Origin: Apostichopus japonicus
Lineage: Eukaryota > Echinodermata > Holothuroidea > Aspidochirotida > Stichopodidae
Assembly: GCF_037975245.1 (NCBI RefSeq)
Contig: NC_092571.1
Coordinates: forward strand, 18,064,917-18,128,916
DNA length: 64,000 bases
Direction of reading: 5' to 3'
Positions 22,801 to 33,692 of this stretch are shown in pieces (within the stretch, counting starts at the first letter, position 1; each line of letters opens with the position of its first letter). The notes beneath the pieces are model-generated. The model made no database searches. It was not told where the DNA came from and saw only the letters and a program-made list of their open reading frames with translations. Both the position numbers and the translations under genes were made by a program.

Positions 22801-24680
22801 ATTGTCTGACTGGCTGCGTGTATGCTGACTGTGTGTCTGATTAGCTGCGTGTCTGATTGTCTGACTGGCTGTGTCTCTGATTAGCTGCGTGTCTGATTGT
22901 CTGCGTGCATGATTGTCAGCGTGTCTGAATGTCGTGTATGATTATCTGACTGGCTGCGTGTCTGACTGGCTGCGTGTCTGATTGTCTGCGTGCCTAATTG
23001 TCTGACTGGCTGCGTATTTGTTTGTTGGACTGGATGCGTGTTTGATGGTCTGACTGGCTGCGGGTATGGTTGTCTGACTGTGTGCGTGTATGATTTTCTT
23101 ACTGGCTGCGTGTCTGATTGCTGCGTTCCTGATTGAATGCGAACCTAATTGGATGCGTGTATAATTGTCTGCGTGCCTGATTGTATGACTGGCTGCCTAT
23201 CTGATTGTTTCACTGGCTGCGTGTATGAATGTCTGCGTGTATGATTGTCTGACTGGCTGCGTGTCTGTGTCTGATTGTTGACTGGATGCTTGTATGATTG
23301 CCTGACTGGATGCGTGTATGACTGTCTGCATGCCTAATTATCTTCTTGAATGAATCTCTGCGCCACTGACTGTCTGCTTGTCTGCTTGTGTGCTTGTATT
23401 TCGGCATGTCTAATTATCTGCGTGTCTGTTGTCTATAAGTGTACGATTGTCTGTTTGTCTGATTTTCTGACTGGCTGCGTGTGTGATTGTCTGACTGGTT
23501 GTGTGTCTGGTTGTCTGACCAGCTGCGTGACTGATTGTGTGACTGGCTGCGTATCTGATTGTCTGGCTGGCTGCGTGTCTGATTATCTGCCTGGCTGCGT
23601 GTCTGATAGGCTGCGTGTATGATAGGCTTCGTGTATGAATGGCTGCGTATATGATTGTCTGCTTGTCTTTGTCTGCATGTCTAGTGTTGCATTTCTGATT
23701 CCCTGCTTGACTGACTGTCTGCATGTCTGCTTGTGTGCTTGTCTGTCGGCGTGTATGATTGTCTAATTATTGTCTGATTGTCTAAGTGTACGATTGTCTG
23801 TTTGTGTGATTTTCTGACTGGCTGCGTGTTGTTTGACTGATTCCGAGTCCGATTGTCTGACTAGCTGCGTGTCTGATTGTCTGACTGGCTGCGTGTCTGT
23901 TTGTCTTACTGGCTGCGTGTCTGACTGGCTGCGATGCAAGACTGATTTTCTGCGTTTCTGGTTGTCTACGTGTCTGATTATGTGATTGTCCAACTGGCTG
24001 CGTATCTGATTGTCTAACTGGCTGCGTGTCTGATTGTCTGACTGGCTGCGTGGCTGATTGGCTGCGTGCGTGATAGGCTGCGTGTCTGAATAGCTGCGTT
24101 TATGATTGTCTACTTCTCTGATTGTCTTCATGTCTGCATGTCTAATTGATTGCATTTCTGATTCTCTGCTTGACTGACTGTCTGCATGTCTGCATCTGAT
24201 TGTCTGTCGGAATGTATGATTATCTAATTGTCTGATTGTCTAAGTGTACGATTGTCTGATTTTCTGTCTGGCTGCGAGTCTGATTGTCTGACTAGCTGCG
24301 TGTCTGATTGTCTGTCTGGCTGAGTGACTGATTTTCTGCTTTCCTGGTTGTCTACGTGTCTGATTATGTGATTGTCCGACTGGCTGCGTATCTGTTTGTC
24401 TGATTTTCTGACTAACTGCGTATCTGATATGTCTGATGGTCTGATTATGTGATTGTCCTACTGGCTGCGTATCTGATTGTCTAACTGGCTGCGGGTCTGA
24501 TTGTCCGACTGGCTGACTGGCTGCGTGTCCGATTGTTCAACTGTCCGATTTTCTGACTGTCACGCTGATTGTCTGAATACACACGTGTCTGATTGTAAGA
24601 TTGTCTGCGTGTCTGATTGTCTGCGTGTCTAATTGATCTGATTTTCTGCGTGTCTCTTTTTTGCGCGTCAGATTTATCTG
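19800..24680. repeat. Octamer satellite (CTGNNTGT), ~4.9 kb
   Basis: The base unit is 8 bp, arranged mostly as the 24-bp triplet 'ctgattgt-ctgactgg-ctgcgtgt'. Because 24 is divisible by three, long frames stay open by chance. The minus strand reads Gln/Ser/Thr/Arg-rich peptides (276 codons at 19696-20526) and the plus strand Cys-rich ones. Larger blocks recur, for example 20740-20960 and 22030-22260. No start context, splice signals or neighbours suggest translation. Confidence 0.92.
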
Positions 24681-25536
24681 ATTGATCATTTAAGACAGCT
24701 TATTAACAAGAATAAATTGTTACTTGTGAATGAGGTACGTAGGTGTGTATACAGTGTTTTGTTGCGAATCAAGCTTCCAACTGCAAAAGGTTTACTAATC
24801 CACGTACAGGCAAGACTGTCTAGGTACTGGGATGAGTACGAGACCGGAACCAGACCAAACAGAAATACTGCTGAGGGATGTTTTCCAACTATGGAACACC
24901 CGATGTGTAACCTATTTAGAAGGTATCAATGGAACTAACTCCTCGCCAGGTCCTACGGGATGAAAAGAGGGCATGGGCAGGGCCTCGGGGGGCAGTTCCC
25001 CAGGCGCTCAACCATGTTTGTTTTTTTGCCATTCAAAATCAACCATGGAACTAACTACACACGTATCCAATTTGGCGGTAATATGGCGCAAAGAGCACAT
25101 TTTCTATGGCGGAAAGTACCGATGGCAGAATAACACGGCCCCTGGCACAGTAGGCTACAGTTGGTTGAAAGAAACACCAGGGTAATCCTTTTACATGAGT
25201 CCCAGTTGTTAATTAGTGCATAGGGTGCACAGTTTTGTTTTATCGGATCACTTGGTTGAAATACTAACATTATGCATCAATTTACTTCGTTCCTCGCTTA
25301 CCTGTCTCCCCACAACCTTGTCACCTAAGTCTACGTGCCTAGAATGAACCGGTAACCTTTTTACACTGTGCGCCCTATATAACCGGCTCGTCCTGTCAAT
25401 GCCCTTACATCTCATTATAGCATCCAAAGTGCCAACGATATAACCTTGAAACATTTACCTTCTAAACTTCCCTTCTTTTCCTCTTTTGACAGTTATACAA
25501 AGCCAGTTTATACGCATTGACACACCAGTAGAATCA
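24681..25536. other. Intergenic, no gene seen
   Basis: Nonrepetitive sequence with short frames only (for example 24717-24938, plus) and no recognisable domain. Confidence 0.45.
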
Positions 25537-25612
25537 CTGTGGTCGAGTGGTACGGGCTTCGGTCTGTTACACAAGATCCCGTGTTCGATTCCTACCATCG
25601 CCTGGTGAGTCC
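25537..25612 (+). mobile_element. tRNA-derived SINE head (or tRNA-like pseudogene)
   Basis: It contains a good RNA polymerase III A box (TGGTCGAGTGG, about 25540-25550) and B box (GTGTTCGATTCC, about 25582-25593) at tRNA spacing. I could not fold a complete cloverleaf with matched acceptor ends, so it is better read as a SINE head or tRNA pseudogene than a working tRNA. The body of the SINE, if any, would extend toward about 25680. Confidence 0.6.
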
Positions 25613-25687
25613 CAAAAGGACGAAACCGGTCGTAAAGTGGAATTTTTCTGGTGTATTGATCTTCATTTATTTAATAAATATATTTCC

Positions 25688-26079
25688 CAGCTCTCCCAGT
25701 TTGGTTTCAAGTAGCCATAGTTGCTTTCTTAACCTATACAGCGATTTTTTTCCAAAGTAATATAGCAATCGATCATACTAATAAACTTCCAAATAAACTC
25801 TCAGCTATTCGGCTTCTCCTATCACTCGTTTTGATGATGGCCCTGTCTAGTCAATACAACGAATGGTATTGTTTACGATTTATAGTTTTAAAACAAATTA
25901 GGATTTCGCAAAAATAATAGCAATAATGTAAAATATAAAAAAAAATGCTGTGCGGGGGAACAGATTTTGTAAATATTCGGTTTCCATCTCTCACTCTCCT
26001 TTATGGTGGACGGAATATGATCTGTATTGTCAAGCGAACAAATAGTATTGATTAAGATTTTAGTTTCAAATAAAATGCG
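25688..26079. repeat. Dispersed repeat, copy 2 (uninterrupted)
   Basis: Parallels 6247-6832 in the same orientation but lacks the 254-bp MITE, and so preserves the empty target site (ctcagctattcgg, near 25800). It carries a small A-rich insertion with 'gctgtgcgggggaacag' near 25948 that copy 1 lacks. Noncoding. Confidence 0.8.
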
Positions 26080-26109
26080 GTAAAGTGAAACATTTAAAGA
26101 AATTGTTTG

Positions 26110-26600
26110 AAGCCCAGCCTACTCATGAATATTAATGAGATTGGTAACATAAACAATCGGGACCATCTACACACTGTGGGTAATTCACCACCCAAGTATA
26201 TGGGATGATCAAACTTTGCGTCATTGACTTAGAGCGATTACGAGCAATTCACAACGAAATTACATTTGCCCCGCCCCTCATGAATATTAACGAGATGCGA
26301 TAAGGTATTGACCTACGCATGTACCCCACCTCCTACCAATGCTACCAAAAAAAGTTTTAACAAAATCGGCCATTCGGTTGCCGTGATACGGAGTCCGCCC
26401 ATTTAATATTAATGAGATTGGCACCAAAAACGATAGGGACCATTTACTCACTAAGGGTAACCTACCCACTTAGTATGAGACCGATCGGATCTTGCATCAT
26501 TCAGTTATCGTGATTACAAGCCGGACACTCAGACAGACACACACACTCAAATGAGTGACTGCATAGATTCCTTTTGCCTCTGGTAAGGAATAAAAAGGAG
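26110..26600. repeat. Imperfect ~140-bp repeats around 'atgaatattaatgagattgg'
   Basis: Segments starting near 26120, 26270 and 26395 each begin with a 'cccgccc/ctcatgaatattaa' type block and share 'gggaccat' and 'gggtaa' blocks. The tail is 'cagacagacacacacact' followed by 'cctctggtaaggaat'. This looks like copies or nested pieces of one old transposable element. Class unknown. Confidence 0.6.
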
Positions 26601-28950
26601 TCAGAGAAAAGTCTACCCAGAAACAATGCAGCTGTAGTGCGCGCGAATTTCGCAGAAAATGTTAAGGTTATCTAGCTACCATGCATGTGGAAGGAGTAAA
26701 TCATTCTCACAGCATCAATGCAGCTAGTGCGCGCGAAGCTCGCCAAATCTATTTTTTCACAAATTTACTAAATTAACGCCCAAATATTGTCATTGTGTCA
26801 GTGTAGCTATATATTAAACACAATGCACGCGAAACAAAAAAATGTTTTGGTACTTTGTCTCCTAAAATACAGTCGTTTTGCTATTTAAGCTTTTCTTTTC
26901 AACTGTGTTCGTATGTTTTACATGACGAAAGTGGTAATTCAGATACCTATGTAAGTAGACCCAAAGTAAACCAATATCTCACACCTTTATGTGGAAAATT
27001 TAGGCGAAAGTCACTCTCTACAGGGCAGACATGGTATACACACAGAAAACGGATTATCACCCAAATAAGACTAGATTATATTAGTAAAGTGATTCCGTGC
27101 GTTCCGAAAAAGGAAATACATTAAACTGTTCATTGTTAATAAATGGATCTTCGTTTAAGCTGCTTATCTGACGAACCATGCAAAATGAGGTTTCACAAAG
27201 CTAATTTTGCGCAAAACGTTTCATTAAGAAATTAATGATCTAAAGAACCCAAAAAATGTATCCGCTGAAGACAGACTTCAATCATATGGTCTATTAGGCC
27301 GCGCCTCTTGATTTAAACAAGTCAATGAGAAAACGCACTATAGTGTATATTCAAGACCAACGAGCTAAGCTCTCCTTGCTAGAAGAACAGCTGATCGTCG
27401 ATGCGACTAGCAGACTATTGACAACAGTACAATAAATGTGCAAAACCTAGCCTATGGTCACACATAATACACTTGTTATCACAGACTTTCGATCATCTTT
27501 AAAATCTCTCTGACTAGGCTAATAATATTATAAGACCCAGGCCCTACTAAAAGTATCAGTTCGCTCAAGTCCTAACTAACGTTCGATGAAGCTGAGCGAA
27601 GGAACACTGACTGTATATTCACTTCAGCAATAATCTCGCTTCAAAATGCCTATGATATGAAAATATTTTTTCCTGTGATAAAACCTAACGCAGAGGAAGA
27701 AAACAACCGGTATTACTACTACTACAGCCTACTACTATCTAACATGATTAGTGTGCGGTAGGTATAAGTAAAATATACCATAGAGCTAAACAAATAAATA
27801 CAGGTCACGAATGTGGGAGACGCCCGCAAGGGCTTATGGATTACAACTTCATGACGGGTGGCTTCCAATTCAATATTTTAACTCAAAATTTGGAATCTAA
27901 AACTAAAACTTAAGTAGTATAAATGTATTACACCGGTGATATCGTTCCTGTTTAGTGTTGCATATTCATTACTACACTCACATCTAGGCGTGGCCTAGCT
28001 CTTATAGCCTAACGAGAACAGTTTTTACAAAAATAATTACAAAGTTTACCATTTTTCCACCGTTTCCGTTAGTTTGAACACTATCACTGTCATTTTCAGT
28101 CATTAAATGACATATTTCATTCATGAATAACACCGATGGTACATTGAACCAAAGAAAAAACGTAACATCAAACATTATCTTATCTGGTTTTTTTCTTCTC
28201 TCTTTTCGGTACGCAAGTCATCACTTTAACGTTGCTTTCACATTTCTGTATTGGTGACAAAGTTGGAATCTGATTCGAGTGCCATTTGTCACGAACGGTT
28301 AACTCATACCACAAAATAGGTGATAAATTTCACGTTGGCTTAACTTACTACAAATATGCAAAGACTTTCTTTATGATGCAAATAATAACAAAATAAGAAA
28401 ACGTAAATTTTTGAGTTATTCCCTGACAAGACAATTTTCACATAATTTATAGCACACTCAGAGATAAACAATAACGAAAATAAATGCAGGGATGTGCTCA
28501 GGAATATTTGAGTGCCGGGCGGATTTGTACTTTGATGCAAGTCCTGGTGGAGTGGTCATAGCACATCCCTGTAAATGTCAATTAAACAATTAGTTTGACA
28601 ACCAAAAGCTTTGCAGGTCAGATTTTACGACAGCCTTACAGTATTAATCTACACACTAAATGGGTGTTAGTAATCTGCAGTGTCATACAGGTTCACTTCC
28701 AAAAATAAATAAATAAATATATAAAACTTAAGCAAATCTGCAAATAAATCAATAACTTCAACACTGAGAAAAGCAAAACCTCGGTAATATATATAAACGT
28801 GAGATAAGTTTGGATCTTCCGTTTTCCTGATCTGACAAAAAAAAAATCATCCTACTGTACTTAACCAGTAATGTTTCTTTCTATATATAAAAATAATAAA
28901 TTAGATGGCTTGAGTTGACTTTACGATATTTGAACAACTTCTTTGGGAGG
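26601..28950. other. Intergenic, no gene seen
   Basis: AT-rich sequence. A direct repeat containing 'gtgcgcgcgaa' occurs at about 26637 and 26728. No splice-bounded frames or RNA genes are recognised. Confidence 0.5.
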
Positions 28951-28990
28951 CCTACGCTAGTGAAGATCCTGCTAGGGTAGAAACGCCAGG
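28951..28990 (+). ncRNA. Degenerate hammerhead / PLE terminal fragment
   Basis: It aligns to the ribozyme motifs at 13948 and 59489: GTGAAGA, TCC-TGCTA-GG, GAAA, then CGCCAGG. The first core base is G instead of C and the cleavage dinucleotide reads CC rather than TC, so it should be inactive. It is probably a remnant of an old PLE insertion. Confidence 0.55.
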
Positions 28991-29904
28991 TGTTCTTAGT
29001 GTTGGTGTATTTACTGCTAACACAGATTTTTGCAGTTTATAAAGCAGTATATTATGTCTTTATCTCTCTTTATTAGTTATACAAATGCTGACAATGGGCA
29101 TGGTAAATGTCAGGTAGGAATGGGTTCTATCTGTCTGGATAATCCAAGATCCAGCTATTGCAGGTTTCACTCTATTCCGGACTTGGTATTTTCTTCACTG
29201 TTGCAGTTTGTGTTCAACTTGACACAATTTTGATACAATTTGGTACCGCCATACTGGATCGTCAAAGGATACGGCATTGTCTGCTCAGTTCACAGCAAAA
29301 AAAATATTCATATATTTTTTTTCTTTTCTTTTCTGTATTTTTTTCAGTTCATAGAAAAAATAATATTCGTATTTTTTTCTTTTCTTTATATTGACTTAAT
29401 TTTCTTTCTATTATTGCTACACCAGAAGAGAAAAGAAAGAACATGACAAGAACAAAACAACAACAAAAACATAAATACTCCTGATAAATACAAAACTTCT
29501 AATAACATGAAAGCAAACAAAAAATTTGAAGATAGAAAACAGGGAAGAAGTCAAACTTTGTTGGAATGTAACCAGGCGAGGGAAAGAAAAACCACATTAT
29601 TAAAAAGAAGTTGAGAGGAATCATGCTAAATACGTACAAAACAATTCAAGGTACATATCTAGGTATATACAAATACATAGATATATGGAGCAGTCCTGGG
29701 ATATCTATCCTCATGCATTATTGGAGATTGGCCATCCCTCGCAGAGGAGAACGAAACATTCTTCCATGTTATAATTCTTCAACTTAAATACAGGTCTCTC
29801 TCAAAATGACACCTAACTTTCTCAGCTGGGGTTTTTCTTTATTACTGAACTTAACTGCAAGGTACCCCACCATATTATTTCACGCATAGTATAACAGTTG
29901 CAAG
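28991..29904. other. Intergenic, no gene seen
   Basis: AT-rich with T-rich runs near 29310-29400. No features are supportable. Confidence 0.5.
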
Positions 29905-32900
29905 ATCTTACATGATTAGCACAAGACATCATATTATAGGACAACAGTATCACATGACAGGCACCAGACAACACATGATGGGCAACACATATCACATGAA
30001 GAGTATCAGACATCACATACTGGGCACTCAGCATCACATGTATCAGACATCATCACATTGTTGGCACCAGACAACAAATGAAAGGCATCAGACATGGGCA
30101 CCTGATATTACATAGTGGTAATGGGCACCCAACATCACATTGTTGGCACCAGACATCACATGAGAGGCATCAGACATAGGCACCTGATATTACATAGTGG
30201 TAATGGGCACTCAACATCACATTGTTGGCACCAGACAACATATGAGAGGCATCAGACACGGGCACCTGATATTACATAGTGGTAATGGGCACCCAACATC
30301 ACACTGTTGGCACCAGACATCACATGAGAGGCATCAGACATGTGCACCTGATATTACATAGTGGTAATGGGCACCCAACAACACATTGTTGGCACCAGAC
30401 ATCACATGAGAGGCATCAGACATGGGCACCTGATATTACATAGTGGTAATGGGCACCCAGCAACACATTGTTGGCACCAGACATCACATGAGAGGCATCA
30501 GACATGGGCACCAGATATTACATAGTGGTAATGGGCACCCAGCATCACATTGTTGGCACCAGACATCAAATGAGAGGCATCAGACATGGGCACCTGATAT
30601 TACATAGTGGTAATGGGCACCTAGCAACACATTGTTGGCACCAGACATCACATGAGAGGCATCAGACATGGGCACCTGATATTACATAGTGGTAATGGGC
30701 ACCCAGCATCACATTGTTGGCACCAGACATCAAATGAGAGGCATCAGACATGGGCACCTGATATTACATAGTGGTAATGGGCACCTAGCAACACATTGTT
30801 GGCACCAGACATCACATGAGAGGCATCAGACATGGGCACCTGATATAACATAGTGGTAATGGGCACCCAGCATCACATTGTTGGCACCAGACATCAAATG
30901 AGAGGCATCAGACATGGGCACCTGATATTACATAGTGGTAATGGGCACCCAACATCACATTGTTGGCACCAGACATCACATGAGAGGCATCAGACATGGG
31001 CACCTGATATTACATAGTGGTAATGGGCACCCAACATCACATTGTTGGCACCAGACATCAAATGAGAGGCATCAGACATGTGCACCTGATATTACATAGT
31101 GGTAATGGGCACCCAACATCACATTGTTGGCACCAGACATCACATGAGAGGCATCAGACATGGCCACCTGATATTACATAGTGGTAATGGGCACCCAACA
31201 TCACAATGTTGGCACCACATATCACATGAGAGGCATAAGACATGGGCAACTGATATCACATAGTGGTAATGGGCACCCAACATCACAGTGTTGGCACCAG
31301 ACATCACTTGGGAGGCATCAGACATGGGCACCTGATATTACATAGTGGTAATGGGCACCCAACATCACATTGTTGGCAACAGACATCACATGAGAGGCAT
31401 CAGACATGGGCACCTGATATTACATAGTGGTAATGGGCACCAAACATCACATTGTTGGCACCAGACATCACATGAGAGGCATCAGACATGGGCACCTGAT
31501 ATTACATAGTGGTAATGGGCACCCAACATCACATTGTTGGCACCAGACATCACATGAGAGGCATCAGACATAGGCACCTGATATTACATAGTGGTAATGG
31601 GCACTCAACATCACATTGTTGGCACCAGACAACATATGAGAGGCATCAGACACGGGCACCTGATATTACATAGTGGTAATGGGCACCCAACATCACACTG
31701 TTGGCACCAGACATCACATGAGAGGCATCAGACATGTGCACCTGATATTACATAGTGGTAATGGGCACCCAACAACACATTGTTGGCACCAGACATCACA
31801 TGAGAGGCATCAGACATGGGCACCTGATATTACATAGTGGTAATGGGCACCCAGCAACACATTGTTGGCACCAGACATCACATGAGAGGCATCAGACATG
31901 GGCACCAGATATTACATAGTGGTAATGGGCACCCAGCATCACATTGTTGGCACCAGACATCAAATGAGAGGCATCAGACATGGGCACCTGATATTACATA
32001 GTGGTAATGGGCACCTAGCAACACATTGTTGGCACCAGACATCACATGAGAGGCATCAGACATGGGCACCTGATATTACATAGTGGTAATGGGCACCCAG
32101 CATCACATTGTTGGCACCAGACATCAAATGAGAGGCATCAGACATGGGCACCTGATATTACATAGTGGTAATGGGCACCTAGCAACACATTGTTGGCACC
32201 AGACATCACATGAGAGGCATCAGACATGGGCACCTGATATAACATAGTGGTAATGGGCACCCAGCATCACATTGTTGGCACCAGACATCAAATGAGAGGC
32301 ATCAGACATGGGCACCTGATATTACATAGTGGTAATGGGCACCCAACATCACATTGTTGGCACCAGACATCACATGAGAGGCATCAGACATGGGCACCTG
32401 ATATTACATAGTGGTAATGGGCACCCAACATCACATTGTTGGCACCAGACATCAAATGAGAGGCATCAGACATGTGCACCTGATATTACATAGTGGTAAT
32501 GGGCACCCAACATCACATTGTTGGCACCAGACATCACATGAGAGGCATCAGACATGGGCACCTGATATTACATAGTGGTAATGGGCACCCAACATCACAA
32601 TGTTGGCACCACATATCACATGAGAGGCATAAGACATGGGCAACTGATATCACATAGTGGTAATGGGCACCCAACATCACAGTGTTGGCACCAGACATCA
32701 CTTGGGAGGCATCAGACATGGGCACCTGATATTACATAGTGGTAATGGGCACCCAACATCACATTGTTGGCAACAGACATCACATGAGAGGCATCAGACA
32801 TGGGCACCTGATATTACATAGTGGTAATGGGCACCAAACATCACATTGTTGGCACCAGACATCACATGAGAGGCATCAGACATGGGCACCTGATATTACA

Positions 32901-33580
32901 TAGTGGTAATGGGCACCCAACATCACATTGTTGGCACCAGACATCAAATGAGAGGAATCAGACATGGGCACCTGATATTACTTAGTGGAAATGGGCACCC
33001 AACATCACATTGTTGGCAGCAGACATCACATGAGAGGCATCAGACATGGGCACCTGATATTACATAGTGGTAATGGGCACCCAACATCACATTGTTGGCA
33101 CCAGACATCAAATGAGAGGCATCAGACATGGGCACCTGATATTACTTAGTGGAAATGGGCACCCAACATCACATTGTTGGCACCAGACATCACATGAGAG
33201 GCATCAGACATGGGCACCTGATATTACATAGTGGTAATGGGCACCCAACATCACATTGTTGGCACCACATATCACATGAGAGGCATAAGACATGGGCAAC
33301 TGATATCACATAGTGGTAACGGGCACCCAACATTACATTGTTGGCACCAGACATCAAATGAGAGGCATTAGACATCAGATGAGAGGCATCAGACGATAGG
33401 CACCAGACATCAGATGGTGGACACCTGATATCACATAATGATCAACAGACATCAGATAAAGGTCACCAGACATCACATCACTGAACAACCGACATCAAAA
33501 AAGTGACACCAGACATCACATGAGAAGCACCGGACATCAGATCAGTAGCCCCAGACATCACATGATGAGCACCAATAACT
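29905..33580. repeat. 82-bp tandem satellite, ~40 core units
   Basis: The core unit runs 'gggcacctgatattacat', 'agtggtaatgggcaccca', 'acatcacattgttggcac', 'cagacatcacatgagagg', 'catcagacat', a period of 82 bp. The core spans about 30045-33340. Degenerate shorter units at both edges (about 29905-30045 and 33340-33580) look like a simpler 'caccagacatcacatga' ancestor. Since 82 is not a multiple of three, frames cycle and translated peptides are artefacts. Confidence 0.95.
30119..32906. repeat. Tandem duplication of a 1,394-bp block (17 units) within the 82-bp satellite
   Basis: Unit-specific variants (for example 'gacacgggcacc', 'ggcaccagatattac', the 'gcaactgatatcac' unit) recur in the same order exactly 1,394 bp apart: 30504 with 31898, and 31140 with 32534. 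1,394 is 17 x 82. Copy 1 is about 30119-31512 and copy 2 about 31513-32906, after which the pattern diverges. Confidence 0.9.
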
Positions 33581-33692
33581 AAAGCATCATTCCATAAATG
33601 GCTTTCTAGAAATTTGTAATTAGTTCTTCCATCTTTAGCAATCAATGTAAGATGTGCCAGTATATTTGCTCATGGTTTATACTTGTTATGGC

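Noticed and set aside
25537-25612. Functional tRNA gene
   Set aside because: A and B boxes are present, but I could not find paired acceptor and anticodon stems.
29905-33580. CRISPR-like regular repeats
   Set aside because: Units are contiguous 82-bp tandem copies with no variable spacers, in an intron-containing animal genome. It is a satellite.
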